30,426 nt of DNA from Schaalia dentiphila ATCC 17982 (GCF_000154225.1 NZ_DS264586.1:1-30426), one strand, 5' to 3'; shown: positions 14,839-24,484, counted from the stretch's first letter. Notes: generated from the sequence alone by a model not told the origin. Made by a program: numbers and translations.

Positions 14839-14863
14839 ACCTTCGCTACGCTCTGCGAGGAAA

Positions 14864-14904
14864 CCCGCCCGCCCGGCGTTGCATTTCGGGCGGGCGGGGT
14901 CTTT
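14864..14904 (+). terminator. Terminator after DUF2505 gene
   Basis: CCCGCCCGCCCG (14864-14875) pairs perfectly with CGGGCGGGCGGG (14887-14898), followed by GTCTTTT. It is a classic intrinsic terminator 25 bases after the stop codon. Confidence 0.85.
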
Positions 14905-14923
14905 TCGCGCCACAATAGGAGCC

Positions 14924-15349
14924 ATGAGTGATACCCCTAAGTCTCTGTACATGCAGCGTACGGGCGTGCGTCAGTACGTCGCCCGCAACCAGGACGGCGC
15001 CGAGATCCGCATCGGTCACGGCCCCGGCCTCTTCTCCCCCGGCGACCTGCTGAAGCTCGCGATCGCGGGCTGCAACGCGATGAGCTCGGATGCCCGCATG
15101 GCGGCTCGCCTGGGCGACGATTTCGAGCAGTTCGTCGGCGTCTCCGGCGACTACGACCAGCAGAATGATCGTTTCACGCACGTGGACGTCGAGCTGGTCC
15201 AGGACATGTCTGCCCTGTCCGACGAGGAGATCGAGGATCTCAAGCGTCGCGCCGATGCCGCAATCAAGCGCAACTGCACGATCGAGCACTCGGTCGTCGA
15301 TCAGGCGCTGCCGGCCTCGCACACGTGGACGAACGAGCGGATCAACTGA
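14924..15349 (+). CDS. OsmC/Ohr family protein
   Basis: 141 residues. OsmC-fold proteins reduce organic hydroperoxides with two cysteines, one near the middle and one late. Here these would be Cys50 (IAGCNAMSS) and Cys118 ([10 protein letters not shown]), in the expected context. The N-terminal strand region ([13 protein letters not shown]) and the [14 protein letters not shown] helix are typical. ATG 14924 follows AGGAGCC. The stop is one base before the thyA GTG, so it is probably co-transcribed with thyA and folA. Peroxidase substrate and redox partner cannot be read from sequence. Confidence 0.85.
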   Translation: MSDTPKSLYMQRTGVRQYVARNQDGAEIRIGHGPGLFSPGDLLKLAIAGCNAMSSDARMAARLGDDFEQFVGVSGDYDQQNDRFTHVDVELVQDMSALSDEEIEDLKRRADAAIKRNCTIEHSVVDQALPASHTWTNERIN

Positions 15350-15350
15350 C

Positions 15351-16154
15351 GTGAGCGTCGTCGACCGCCAGTACGAGGACCTGCTGGCGCGCATTATGCG
15401 TGAGGGCACCCCCAAGGGTGACCGCACCGGCACGGGCACGCGTTCCCTGTTTGGGGCGCAGCTGCGCTACGACCTGTCGAAGGGCTTCCCGCTGATCACG
15501 ACAAAGCGCGTGCACCTCAAGTCGGTGGTCGGCGAACTCCTGTGGTTCCTGTCGGGTTCGTCGAACGTGTCCTGGCTCCAGGACAACGGGATCCGCATCT
15601 GGAACGAGTGGGCGGACAAGGACGGCGAGCTTGGCCCGGTGTACGGCGTCCAGTGGCGTTCGTGGAATGCCGGGGACGGTCGCCACATCGACCAGATCTC
15701 CCAGGTCCTCGAGACGCTGAAGACGAACCCGGATTCGCGCCGCATGGTGGTGTCCGCGTGGAACGTCGGCGACCTGCCGCAGATGGCGCTTGAGCCCTGC
15801 CACGCGTTCTTCCAGCTGTACGTGGCCGACGGCCGCCTGTCTCTGCAGCTCTACCAGCGCAGCGCGGACATGTTCCTGGGAGTGCCCTTCAACATCGCGT
15901 CCTACTCGCTGCTCACTCACATGTTCGCCCAGCAGGCGGGCCTGGAGGTCGGCGACTTCATTTGGACGGGCGGGGACTGCCACATCTACTCCAACCACAC
16001 GGAGCAGGTGACCGAGCAGCTGAGCCGCGAGCCGTACCCGTTCCCGCGCCTGGAGCTCGCGAAGGCTCCTTCGATGTTCGAGTACTCCTTCGATGACATT
16101 TCGGTGATGGACTACCAGCATCACCCCACGATCAAGGCTCCGGTCGCGGTATGA
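15351..16154 (+). CDS. thyA: Thymidylate synthase
   Basis: Converts dUMP to dTMP using methylenetetrahydrofolate and releases dihydrofolate. 267 residues, the short ThyA form. The nucleophile is Cys150 in [27 protein letters not shown] and [17 protein letters not shown] are all intact. Start GTG 15351 lies one base after the OsmC stop. Open frame extends far upstream through the osmC gene in another frame, but that is not ThyA-like. The stop overlaps the folA ATG by four bases (ATGA), so the two enzymes that make and recycle dihydrofolate are coupled. Confidence 0.97.
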   Translation: MSVVDRQYEDLLARIMREGTPKGDRTGTGTRSLFGAQLRYDLSKGFPLITTKRVHLKSVVGELLWFLSGSSNVSWLQDNGIRIWNEWADKDGELGPVYGVQWRSWNAGDGRHIDQISQVLETLKTNPDSRRMVVSAWNVGDLPQMALEPCHAFFQLYVADGRLSLQLYQRSADMFLGVPFNIASYSLLTHMFAQQAGLEVGDFIWTGGDCHIYSNHTEQVTEQLSREPYPFPRLELAKAPSMFEYSFDDISVMDYQHHPTIKAPVAV

Positions 16155-16684
16155 CGAAGCTGGGAGCGATTTGGGCGCAGGATTGCAACGGGATCATCGG
16201 GACGGGCACGGCCATGTCCTGGCATGTTCCCGCTGATTTCCGGCACTTCAAGGAGTCCACGATGGGCTGCCCGATCATCATGGGCCGCCGCTCGTGGGAG
16301 GCTCTCGGGCGCGTTCTGCCGGGCCGCACGAACATCGTCATCACCCGCACCCCCGGGTACGAGGCCGAGGGCGCTCTCGTTGTCTCCTCCGTCGATGAGG
16401 CGCTTCAGGTCGCACGCGAGGAAACCTCGCGCACGGACGCCCCCTACATCTGGATCACGGGCGGGGCTCAGCTCTACGCCGAGACCCTTCCCCTCCTCGA
16501 CGAGGCCGTGGTGACCGACCTGGAGCTGGACGTGGCCGCGAGCGCACCCGAGGGGTCGTCCTTCGTGTATGCGCCGCCGCTGGATCCGGCGCTGTGGCGC
16601 AGGGACGAGGAGCGCAGCGACGCCGAGTGGCGTGAGCGCTCCGGCGATGCTCGCTGGAAGGTGAGCACCTGGGTGCAGCGCTAA
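16151..16684 (+). CDS. folA: Dihydrofolate reductase
   Basis: Reduces dihydrofolate to tetrahydrofolate with NADPH, recycling the product of ThyA. 177 residues. Conserved blocks are [26 protein letters not shown] (substrate-binding acidic residue), [23 protein letters not shown] and [11 protein letters not shown]. Its ATG overlaps the thyA TGA. It is slightly longer than E. coli FolA because of the C-terminal region. Last gene of the osmC-like/thyA/folA operon; a terminator follows. Confidence 0.96.
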   Translation: MTKLGAIWAQDCNGIIGTGTAMSWHVPADFRHFKESTMGCPIIMGRRSWEALGRVLPGRTNIVITRTPGYEAEGALVVSSVDEALQVAREETSRTDAPYIWITGGAQLYAETLPLLDEAVVTDLELDVAASAPEGSSFVYAPPLDPALWRRDEERSDAEWRERSGDARWKVSTWVQR

Positions 16685-16716
16685 GCGTTTCCCCGTTTCG
16701 ATACCTGTCCAGCAAG

Positions 16717-16737
16717 GCCCCGCGCATCGCGCGGGGC
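16717..16737 (+). terminator. Terminator after folA
   Basis: GCCCCGCGC (16717-16725) pairs with GCGCGGGGC (16729-16737), with a 3-base loop and GTTCGTCG following. It is 32 bases past the folA stop. Confidence 0.7.
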
Positions 16738-16745
16738 GTTCGTCG

Positions 16746-16751
16746 TAGGAT
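16746..16751 (+). promoter_or_regulatory. Possible -10 box for leaderless MFS transcript
   Basis: TAGGAT ends 5 bases before the GTG start at 16757. It could equally act as an SD (AGGA). Confidence 0.35.
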
Positions 16752-16756
16752 GCATT

Positions 16757-18091
16757 GTGCCCTCATCACCTTTGCTGACGAATCCGACGCTGCGCGCGCT
16801 CGTGGCGATCGCGCTGTTCACGTACACGGCGCAGAACATGCTTAACGTGTCGATCGCTCCCTTGTCGCGCGCCCTTGACCTGCCCGAGTGGATCGTGGGC
16901 GCGGCGGTGTCCTTGGCGGCCGCTGCGGTGACGGCGCTCAGCCAGTTCTGGGGGCGCCGCTCGATCGCGTGGGGACGCAGGCGCGTCATCCTGTTGGCAC
17001 TGTTCTTAGCACTCACGGCGGGCACGCTTTTCTCGGCGGCAGTGTGGGCGCGAGCGGCCCGTTACATCGGCGCTTTCCTCGCGGCGGGCGCCATCATGGC
17101 GGCACGCGGCCCCTTCTTCGGCGCGGCCGTCGCCGCGATTCCGCCGACGGGCCAGGCCCTCGTCGCAGAGGTGACCCCCGACGAGGCCTCGCGCGTGCGC
17201 GGCACGTCCGCATTCTCCGGCGCGATCAACCTGTCCGTCATGGTCGGCTCCCTCGTCTCGTCGGCTCTGGGCGCCTGGTGGATCTTCGGCCCCGTGCACG
17301 CCACCCCGATCTTCGTCCTCATCGCCCTGGCCATCGCCCTGATCTGGCTGCCCCGCGACGGAGCATCCACGCGCCCGAGGAGGCGCTTGCCCCACCTGAC
17401 CCGTGAGGTCAGCAAACAAGAGCAGGCAGCCCCGGCCTCGTCGATCGAAACCACGGCGGACACCAAGAGTGCGGGGAATGCGGACGGGGAACTGCCCCCG
17501 CGCGTGCGGTGGACCGACCGACGCATCGCCCCGTGGATCGCCTCGGTGTTCGGCATCTACTTCGCGAACGGCGTCGTTCAGATCACGATGGGATTCCTCG
17601 TCCAGGACCGCGGCGGACTCGAGCCCGCGCCCGCCGTTTCCGTCACCGCCCTCATGCTGCTGGCCAACGCCGCCGGCGCCATGCTCATGCAGCTGATCGT
17701 CGTGCCGCGCCTGGGGTGGAGCCCGCGCACTCTCCTGCGCACGGGCATGACGCTCGCCATTATAGCCCTCTCATGCCTGACGATCGCGCCGTCGCTGTGG
17801 GCGCTGGCAGTCTCAACGTTCGCGATGGGCATCGCCTCGGGCATGGCCTCCCCCGGCTACTCGGCGGGCGCGTCCCTGGCGGTGAGCGCGCGCGAGCAGG
17901 GCGGTATCGCCGGCGTCATCAACGCGACCGGCGCGATCACGTGGATCGTCGCCCCTGTCAGCGCCACGGCCCTGTACGGCTGGATGCCGCTGTCGCCCTT
18001 CCTGCTGGCGCTCTCGCTCGTCGCCCTGTCCTGCGCGTGCGCCTGGTGGCTCCTGCACCGCGCAAAGAGCGCGGACCGGCCCCTGGACTAG
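16757..18091 (+). CDS. Major facilitator superfamily transporter
   Basis: 444-residue integral membrane protein with about 12 hydrophobic spans in two blocks of six, split by a charged cytoplasmic loop at about 200-255 (rich in Arg, Glu, Asp and Thr). The loop between spans 2 and 3 carries [13 protein letters not shown], a form of the MFS A motif. It is probably a drug or metabolite exporter, but the substrate cannot be told. The start is GTG 16757 with TAGGAT upstream. The loop-coding DNA contains a CCCCGGCCTCG 11-mer (17430-17440). Flanked by folA and fumC on the same strand, with a terminator before it, so it is likely its own unit. Confidence 0.85.
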   Translation: MPSSPLLTNPTLRALVAIALFTYTAQNMLNVSIAPLSRALDLPEWIVGAAVSLAAAAVTALSQFWGRRSIAWGRRRVILLALFLALTAGTLFSAAVWARAARYIGAFLAAGAIMAARGPFFGAAVAAIPPTGQALVAEVTPDEASRVRGTSAFSGAINLSVMVGSLVSSALGAWWIFGPVHATPIFVLIALAIALIWLPRDGASTRPRRRLPHLTREVSKQEQAAPASSIETTADTKSAGNADGELPPRVRWTDRRIAPWIASVFGIYFANGVVQITMGFLVQDRGGLEPAPAVSVTALMLLANAAGAMLMQLIVVPRLGWSPRTLLRTGMTLAIIALSCLTIAPSLWALAVSTFAMGIASGMASPGYSAGASLAVSAREQGGIAGVINATGAITWIVAPVSATALYGWMPLSPFLLALSLVALSCACAWWLLHRAKSADRPLD

Positions 18092-18179
18092 GACGCGACT
18101 AGGACGAGTGCCCCACACCTCAACGCGCGGGCGGCGCTATCCTAGAGGGGTACGTAAGCCCTACGCGAAGGAGCCACCT

Positions 18180-19589
<1,410 letters not shown>

Positions 19590-19621
19590 TCCGCTTCAGG
19601 CGCGCTAGCGGCTGACGCTTC

Positions 19622-19653
19622 GGCCCCGACCTCGCATTTACGAGGCCGGGGCC
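19622..19653 (+). terminator. CCCCGACCTCG/CGAGGCCGGGG hairpin after fumC
   Basis: GGCCCCGACCTCG (19622-19634) faces CGAGGCCGGGGCC (19641-19653) with a single fixed A/C mismatch. GATTTCGT follows. A second lone right-arm copy lies at 19667-19677. This is the first of five near-identical hairpins in the window. Confidence 0.65.
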
Positions 19654-19724
19654 GATTTCGTATGTACGAGGCCGGGGATGCGCTGGAGCGGAAGTCGAGC
19701 ATGACAGGGAATAAACCTCCAGAT

Positions 19725-19738
19725 CACATAGTTATGTG
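19725..19738. promoter_or_regulatory. Palindromic operator candidate before the macrodomain-sirtuin operon
   Basis: CACATAGTTATGTG is a perfect 6+2+6 inverted repeat, AT-rich against a GC-rich background, 24 bases before the ATG at 19763 and about where a promoter or operator should sit. The regulator is unknown. Confidence 0.5.
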
Positions 19739-19762
19739 TCATGTAAACAATTGGAGGGATTT

Positions 19763-20575
19763 ATGACGTACACGCTCAGCACCCACAGCGATGCAGTCCA
19801 CGCGGCCCTGCATCTGCTAGCCGACGACATGGGCTGCGAGATTCCCCCCTCGGACACCTCACAGGAACGCGCCTATCTGCGCGCCCTCATGAATCTGCGG
19901 GATCCCGCTCCCCTGCCTGATGGCTACCTGGAGGCCGAGGCGATTGTCCTCGACACCGAGCGCGAGCGTCAAGGGACCGTGACCTGGGAGGACGCCACGG
20001 CCTCGTCCACACACCCGCGCATGGCACTGTGGCGCGGCGACATTACCCGCCTGGAGGTCGACGCGATCGTCAACGCGGCAAACTCGGCGCTGCTCGGATG
20101 CCGGGCACCTGGGCACACGTGCATCGACAACGCGATCCACAGCGCAGCCGGGCTCGAACTGCGGCAGGCATGCGCCGAAGTCATGGCTGAGCGCACACGC
20201 GGCGACGGCCCCTCGGGATTCCCGACGGGCGAGGCCGTCCTCACCCCCGGCTTCCACCTGCCCTCGCGCTTCGTCATCCACACGGTCGGCCCCATCGTGA
20301 ACGGAGAGCTCACTGACGAGCACCGGGAGGCCCTGGCTTGCTCGTACCAGCGATGCTTGGAGGAGGCAGCCGCACATGGGCTCAACACGGTAGCCTTCTG
20401 CTGCATTTCCACGGGGGTCTTCGGCTTCCCGCAGGAGGAGGCGGCCCGTATCGCGGTGTCGACCGTCGCCGATTTCCTTGAGTCTGACACCCGGGGCGCG
20501 TCCGAGGTGCGCGTCATTTTCGACGTATTCGGCGACCACGACGAGGCCCTGTACCGCGCCCTTCTTAGGCTCTGA
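19763..20575 (+). CDS. Zinc-type macrodomain protein-ADP-ribose hydrolase
   Basis: 270 residues. The macrodomain (about 85-270) carries VNAANSALLG (Asn104, Asn107) and the phosphate loop STGVFGFP (216-223). Between them, Cys113, His118 and Cys120 (GCRAPGHTC) match the zinc site of the bacterial MacroD subclass encoded beside class M sirtuins in Staphylococcus and Streptococcus. Those enzymes remove ADP-ribose from proteins. The N-terminal ~80 residues are a helical extension also known in that subclass. ATG 19763 follows GGAGGGATTT; an upstream in-frame ATG at 19736 lies in the palindrome. It is 24 bases upstream of the sirtuin gene, in one operon, so it is the likely eraser of a writer/eraser pair. 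Confidence 0.9.
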   Translation: MTYTLSTHSDAVHAALHLLADDMGCEIPPSDTSQERAYLRALMNLRDPAPLPDGYLEAEAIVLDTERERQGTVTWEDATASSTHPRMALWRGDITRLEVDAIVNAANSALLGCRAPGHTCIDNAIHSAAGLELRQACAEVMAERTRGDGPSGFPTGEAVLTPGFHLPSRFVIHTVGPIVNGELTDEHREALACSYQRCLEEAAAHGLNTVAFCCISTGVFGFPQEEAARIAVSTVADFLESDTRGASEVRVIFDVFGDHDEALYRALLRL

Positions 20576-20599
20576 ACCATCACCGACGGAGGAGGCACC

Positions 20600-21427
20600 A
20601 TGAACCGACCCACCACCCTGCGCGAGGCTATCGAAAGCGCTGACGCGATCCTGATCGGAGCGGGCGCCGGGCTGTCCGCCGCCGACGGAGACAATCACTC
20701 GGGCCCGGTATTCGATGAACGTTTCGCGGATTTTCACGCCGAGCGCGGCATCACGGACGCCTACTCGGGCGGCTTCTTTCCCTACCCCACGTCGGAGGAG
20801 CGCTGGGCGTTTTGGAGCCGCATGATTTCCCTACTGCGCTACGAGGCCAGCCCAGGGCAGGTGTACGCGGACCTGCTGAACCTCGTACGCGGTCGCGACT
20901 ACTTCGTGATCACCACGAACGTCGATCACCGTTTCCAAAATTCCGGCTTCGACAAGGAACGCCTGTTCTACACGCAGGGCGATTACGGGCTGCTGCAGTG
21001 TTCGGCGCCCTGCCACGACACGACGTACGACAACGAGTCGTGGGTGCGGGATGCGGTGACTAGTCAGAAGGGCATGCGTATCCCGTCGGAGCTGATTCCC
21101 CACTGCCCGAGGTGCGGGGAGGAAATGACGACCAACCTGCGCATCGATAACCGTTTCGTTCAGGACGATGGATGGATGGCGGCTGCCGGTCGTTATCAGG
21201 ACTTCTTGGAGCGCACGTCAAGTGGCCGCGTGCTTCACCTCGAGATGGGCGTCGGCATGAATACGCCGAGCATCATCAAGTTTCCGTTCTGGCGTCGTGT
21301 GTTCGACAATCCGGAGGCGACCTACGCGTGCGTTGCGCTGGACGCGGCGGCTCCCAAAGAGATCTCGGATCGTTCGCTCGTCATTCGCGGCGACATCGCC
21401 GAGGCCCTGGCGAGCGCGCGCAGATAA
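20600..21427 (+). CDS. Class M sirtuin (SirTM), protein ADP-ribosyltransferase
   Basis: 275-residue SIR2-fold protein. NAD-binding GAGAGLSAADG (20-30) and TTNVDH (105-110) are present. The usual catalytic ELHG histidine is replaced by Gln126 in TQGDYG, the mark of SirTM. In studied members this group ADP-ribosylates lipoylated carrier protein GcvH-L rather than deacetylating. Cys134, Cys138, Cys169 and Cys172 form the structural zinc site. It follows the zinc macrodomain gene, with SD GGAGGAGG before ATG 20600. The GcvH-L and LplA2 partners seen in Firmicutes operons are absent nearby, so the substrate here is open. Cytoplasmic. It converges on the TauE/SafE gene with a 17-base gap. Confidence 0.88.
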   Translation: MNRPTTLREAIESADAILIGAGAGLSAADGDNHSGPVFDERFADFHAERGITDAYSGGFFPYPTSEERWAFWSRMISLLRYEASPGQVYADLLNLVRGRDYFVITTNVDHRFQNSGFDKERLFYTQGDYGLLQCSAPCHDTTYDNESWVRDAVTSQKGMRIPSELIPHCPRCGEEMTTNLRIDNRFVQDDGWMAAAGRYQDFLERTSSGRVLHLEMGVGMNTPSIIKFPFWRRVFDNPEATYACVALDAAAPKEISDRSLVIRGDIAEALASARR

Positions 21428-21444
21428 CGAGCCTGGCCTCGTCC

Positions 21445-22245
21445 CTACCTCTGGGCGCGCGCTTTCTTGCGCATCTTCAGAATCGTCGAGGCGATGATGG
21501 AGAGCAGGAAGATGTTGAAGAGGATCGCGCCGACGCTCGGGGATACCAGCGTGGCCACGAGGCGCCCGACGGGGGCCGTGGCCGCTGCGGAGGCGCCGAC
21601 GATGAGTCCGACGCGCAGGTCGACCATGCCATGGCGCAGATTGGTGACAGTGCCGGCGATGCCGGTGGGGATCATGACGAGGAGGGACGTGCCGCGCGCG
21701 ATCAGATCTCCCGCGCCGACGGCGAGCTCCATGCCGGGCACGATGACGGATCCGCCACCCACGCCGACCAGGCCGGAGAGGATACCGGCGCACAGGCCGA
21801 CCAGGATCATGAGGGCGCACGAGGCCGGTGTCAGCGACACACTTCCCTCTCGCGTGGGGACGTGCAGGTATTGGGAGACGATGACGAAGACGGTGAAGCC
21901 GATGAGGATCCAGGGCAGTGAGGGGGTCGGGAGGCGGCGCAGGAGCGACACGCCGACCTGTGAGCCCGCGAGCGCGCCGACGACGAGGAGGGCGGCTCCG
22001 GCCCAGGAGACCTCGCCGTGCAGGGCGTAGTTACCCGAGCCGACGGCAGCAGTGACGATGATGGCGGCGAGCGACGTGGCCGAGGCGCGGCGCTGATCCA
22101 TGCCCAGGACGCCCATCAGGGCGGGCACGATGACGAGGCCGCCTCCCACTCCAAAGAGTCCGGAGAGGAAGCCAGCACCTACGCCTGTCGCGATGACGAG
22201 GAGGATACGGTTCATGGTGAGGGGCTGGGAGTCCGCGTTGGCCAT
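21445..22245 (-). CDS. TauE/SafE family (TSUP) membrane permease
   Basis: 266-residue membrane protein with about eight hydrophobic spans. The internal repeat typical of the family is visible: GLFGVGGGLVIVPAL near the start and GLVGVGGGSVIVPGM in the second half. Members move sulfite, sulfoacetate or related organosulfur anions across the membrane; the substrate is not readable here. ATG 22245 has TACAGT 6 bases upstream and no SD, suggesting a leaderless message; ATG 22215 is an alternative start. Monocistronic and divergent from the flavodoxin-fold oxidoreductase gene. Confidence 0.88.
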   Translation of the reverse strand: MANADSQPLTMNRILLVIATGVGAGFLSGLFGVGGGLVIVPALMGVLGMDQRRASATSLAAIIVTAAVGSGNYALHGEVSWAGAALLVVGALAGSQVGVSLLRRLPTPSLPWILIGFTVFVIVSQYLHVPTREGSVSLTPASCALMILVGLCAGILSGLVGVGGGSVIVPGMELAVGAGDLIARGTSLLVMIPTGIAGTVTNLRHGMVDLRVGLIVGASAAATAPVGRLVATLVSPSVGAILFNIFLLSIIASTILKMRKKARAQR

Positions 22246-22251
22246 GCTTCT

Positions 22252-22257
22252 ACTGTA
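22252..22257 (-). promoter_or_regulatory. Possible -10 box for leaderless TauE/SafE transcript
   Basis: TACAGT on the minus strand (TANNNT) lies 6 bases before ATG 22245. Confidence 0.4.
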
Positions 22258-22344
22258 GTACTGGGTTATTGTGCGCTCTGAGACGAGGCTTCACCCCGCG
22301 CGAAATGGAAGTCCCGATCCTGTTCACGGGCCCACGGGCGGGCG

Positions 22345-22350
22345 TAGACT
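22345..22350 (+). promoter_or_regulatory. Possible -10 box for the oxidoreductase gene
   Basis: TAGACT fits TANNNT and lies 25 bases before ATG 22376, leaving room for the AAAGGAAA ribosome site. No good -35 is seen. Confidence 0.35.
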
Positions 22351-22375
22351 CCTCGCATCAACGAAAGGAAATGCG

Positions 22376-22927
22376 ATGTCCAACGTTCTGATTGTGTCGG
22401 GACACCCGCGCACCGGCGATGATTCGGTTGCGAATAAGACGATCCTGGAGGAGCTGGCGGTCCTGCTTCCCGACGCCGAGATTGATCATCTCGACGAGCT
22501 GTATCCCAACTACACGTTCGACGTTGAGGCGGAGCAGGAGAAGCTTCGCAACGCGGACGTCATCGTCTTGCAGTATCCGCTGTGGTGGTATGGCTGGCCG
22601 GCGCTGCTGCAGAAGTGGATGGAGGACGTGTTTGTGCGCGGTTTCAGCCACGGGTCTTCGGGTACGGCTCTGCGCGGTAAGAAGCTGGTCGTGTCGGTAA
22701 CGACGGGGGCTTCTCAGGCTTACTACGCGCCAGAAGCCGTCGATTTCAACGACTTGCTGACGCCCGCGAAGGCCACGTGTGCGCTGACGGGCATCGAGTT
22801 TGCGGGGAGCCTTCCCCTGTACGGGGTGTCGTACGCGAATCGCACGGATGAGGCGGCGCGCGCCGACATGGTGCAGCGTTCGCGCGAGCACGCGAAGCGC
22901 CTCGCGGAGTTCGTCTCCTCCCTCTGA
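22376..22927 (+). CDS. NAD(P)H oxidoreductase, flavodoxin_2 fold
   Basis: 183 residues of the MdaB/KefF/NQO1-like family (flavodoxin_2 fold). These cytoplasmic FMN or FAD proteins pass two electrons from NAD(P)H to quinones, limiting semiquinone and oxidative stress. N-terminal VLIVSGHPRTGDDSVAN forms the flavin phosphate loop, and LQYPLWWYGWPALLQKWMEDVF is the family hallmark. ATG 22376 follows AAAGGAAATGCG; an upstream open frame of 35 codons is not family-like. It is followed by a hairpin of the recurrent type. Real substrate unknown. Confidence 0.88.
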   Translation: MSNVLIVSGHPRTGDDSVANKTILEELAVLLPDAEIDHLDELYPNYTFDVEAEQEKLRNADVIVLQYPLWWYGWPALLQKWMEDVFVRGFSHGSSGTALRGKKLVVSVTTGASQAYYAPEAVDFNDLLTPAKATCALTGIEFAGSLPLYGVSYANRTDEAARADMVQRSREHAKRLAEFVSSL

Positions 22928-22967
22928 GTTTGCGCTCCCCTGCGGTCAGGCAGGGCGCATAACCCAC

Positions 22968-22996
22968 CCCCGACCTCGTCCAATACGAGGCCGGGG
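22968..22996 (+). terminator. CCCCGACCTCG/CGAGGCCGGGG hairpin after oxidoreductase gene
   Basis: CCCCGACCTCG (22968-22978) and CGAGGCCGGGG (22986-22996) with a 7-base loop; the same A/C mismatch position as the other copies. No T tract on the plus strand. Confidence 0.6.
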
Positions 22997-23071
22997 CCGG
23001 GAGCAGGTGAGGCTGGTGCCGCCGAGACGCAGGGAGTGCGAGGGGCCGAACTTCGCATCTGAGTGCTCCGT

Positions 23072-23077
23072 TAGGAT
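23072..23077 (+). promoter_or_regulatory. Possible -10 box upstream of small membrane protein
   Basis: TAGGAT ends 6 bases before ATG 23084. Either a leaderless promoter -10 or an SD (AGGA, then GGGGG). Confidence 0.35.
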
Positions 23078-23083
23078 GGGGGC

Positions 23084-23617
23084 ATGATTGATATGCGGGA
23101 CCCTCGAGGGATTATTACGTTCATCGTCCGGTATCTGATGCTCCAAGTGGGCCTCCTGGTCTTACTCGTACTCTCCTTGTCATCCAGCCTCGTTCTGTTG
23201 ACTTTTTTCTGTCTCATGGGCTTCTTCACCTTCTTCCAGGTGTTGGCGTCCATCTCCCGGGATTTTCTCGACCACGCCGGGTTGTGGAAGGCTATCGTGA
23301 TCGCGGTTACTGTCCTCATCGACGTACCCATCCTGTGGTGGTTCGGACGACTGGTGGCGGGCATTGCCGGCGGCGGGTCCGACTGGTGGCTCGTAACTTC
23401 ATGGATGCCCTTCCACTTCTTCGCTGCCTTCTTCGCGTGGGGACTCCGCGAGATCTTCCACTCGCCGGACCCTCAGCAAACTGCCACGCCCAGCGCCTCT
23501 GACACTCCCACCGATCCGGCTGAAACCGAGAACCCGGGCGATTCCAACGTTGCAGACGCCCCAACAGCGACCGGGGTTACCGAAGCAGACAGCGACAGCG
23601 GCAGCGACAAGCAGTAG
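23084..23617 (+). CDS. Small membrane protein of unknown function with acidic Thr/Ala tail
   Basis: 177 residues; I do not recognise a family. There are about four hydrophobic segments (roughly 18-33, 35-55, 67-90 and 100-120), so it is a membrane protein. A WMPFHFFAAFFAWGLREIF segment closes the membrane part. The last ~50 residues are hydrophilic, rich in Thr, Ala, Pro, Asp and Glu (TDPAETEN, TGVTEAD) and end in SGSDKQ; this is probably a disordered cytoplasmic or surface tail. The end of the gene and its terminator are duplicated about 780 bases downstream. Confidence 0.7.
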   Translation: MIDMRDPRGIITFIVRYLMLQVGLLVLLVLSLSSSLVLLTFFCLMGFFTFFQVLASISRDFLDHAGLWKAIVIAVTVLIDVPILWWFGRLVAGIAGGGSDWWLVTSWMPFHFFAAFFAWGLREIFHSPDPQQTATPSASDTPTDPAETENPGDSNVADAPTATGVTEADSDSGSDKQ

Positions 23618-23676
23618 TCCGTTGTCTTAGGAGTGGATTCGACTGCTCCCCTGCCGCTAGACAAAAGGCGCAAACT

Positions 23677-23708
23677 GGCCCCGACCTCGCTTTCACGAGG
23701 CCGGGGCC
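23677..23708. terminator. CCCCGACCTCG/CGAGGCCGGGG hairpin between convergent genes
   Basis: GGCCCCGACCTCG (23677-23689) and CGAGGCCGGGGCC (23696-23708), 6-base loop CTTTCA. It lies between the convergent small membrane protein and TfoX-N genes. Confidence 0.65.
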
Positions 23709-23720
23709 GGACGCCTACTT

Positions 23721-24032
23721 CTATTTTCTCTTCTTCGGTGCAGGTACTTCTTCCCACATCGCGTCGACGATGTCTCGCAGTGCGTCGCGGTCCTCCACCT
23801 CGACGAGGAGCATCTCCTTCGCTCCCTCGTAGGGGATGGTGCGCGGGGCATCGGGTAGAAGACGTTCGGAGGCGGGCGTGACCTTGAGCAGGAACCGGTC
23901 GTCGTATATGCCACCCACGACCTTGCTCCGGTAGTAGAGAACATATTCGCCCATCATCTTGCGATACGACACTTCTTCTAACCCGGACAACAGCTCGAGG
24001 ACATACTCTCGATACTCCTCACTGGACGACAT
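23721..24032 (-). CDS. TfoX N-terminal domain protein
   Basis: 103 residues matching only the TfoX/Sxy N-terminal domain: YVLELLSGLEEVSYRKMMGEYVLYYRSKVVGGIYDDRFLLKVTP. In Proteobacteria full-length TfoX controls competence; single-domain versions are widespread and of unknown role. The TfoX C-terminal helix-hairpin-helix domain is missing, so a competence role must not be assumed. The C-terminus is basic (PAPKKRK). ATG 24032 (MSSSEEY) is preferred for similarity to relatives; ATG 24044 or 24086 are alternatives. A perfect palindrome lies about 100 bases upstream. Confidence 0.8.
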   Translation of the reverse strand: MSSSEEYREYVLELLSGLEEVSYRKMMGEYVLYYRSKVVGGIYDDRFLLKVTPASERLLPDAPRTIPYEGAKEMLLVEVEDRDALRDIVDAMWEEVPAPKKRK

Positions 24033-24130
24033 CTGTTCCCCCATTTTTCCCGCCAAACACGATGCTTTCCCCTTCCTGCGCGACACTGCGCGGCGTCTTC
24101 TGTCGTAGCCCGTGCCCCTCAGTGTAGTCG

Positions 24131-24142
24131 CCTGACGTCAGG
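24131..24142. promoter_or_regulatory. Perfect TGACGTCA palindrome upstream of TfoX-N gene
   Basis: CCTGACGTCAGG is a perfect 12-base palindrome, about 100 bases before ATG 24032 of the TfoX-N gene. It shares the TGACGT half-site with the dyad upstream of hsdR (29042-29070). Confidence 0.4.
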
Positions 24143-24167
24143 GCTCCTCAGCGACGATTCCAATCGG

Positions 24168-24395
24168 GTGCTCGTGTCCGTATGGTTTCCCATTCATTTC
24201 CTCACTGCGGGCCTCACCTGGGGACTACGCGAGATCATCGACGCGATGGGCTCGCGAGACACTGCCACGCCCCGCGCCTCTGGCACTCCCACCGATCCGG
24301 CTGAAACCGAAAACCTCAGCAAAGCCGAAGACACAGAGGCAGACACCCCGACGGCCACCACCGGCGTCACCGAAGCCGACACCGACAAGCAGTAG
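24168..24395 (+). pseudogene. Truncated duplicate of the small membrane protein (tail only)
   Basis: An open frame of 75 codons from GTG 24168 aligns with residues ~105-177 of the 23084-23617 protein: WFPIHFLTAGLTWGLREI, TPTDPAETEN, TGVTEAD and a DKQ end. The first ~100 residues, including three membrane segments, are missing, and no SD precedes the GTG. It keeps the duplicated downstream hairpin. It is most likely a decayed paralogue. Expression of a short one-span protein is possible but not supported. Confidence 0.75.
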
Positions 24396-24454
24396 TCCGT
24401 TTCCTCAGGAGCGGTTTCGGCTACTCCCCTGCCACCAGGCAGAACGCGCAACCC

Positions 24455-24484
24455 GGCCCCGACCTCGTCGTCACGAGGCCGGGG
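24455..24484. terminator. CCCCGACCTCG/CGAGGCCGGGG hairpin, duplicate copy
   Basis: GGCCCCGACCTCG (24455-24467) and CGAGGCCGGGG (24474-24484) with loop TCGTCA. It lies between convergent reading frames, just past the end of the 24494-24859 gene on the minus strand. Confidence 0.65.

Noticed and set aside
15090..15350. N-terminal extension of ThyA
   Set aside because: Overlaps the OsmC gene in another frame and lacks ThyA similarity; GTG 15351 gives the standard length.
23721..24032. Competence regulator (TfoX/Sxy) linked to an uptake sequence
   Set aside because: Only the N-terminal domain is present, and this version is widespread without a competence link; no com genes in the window.
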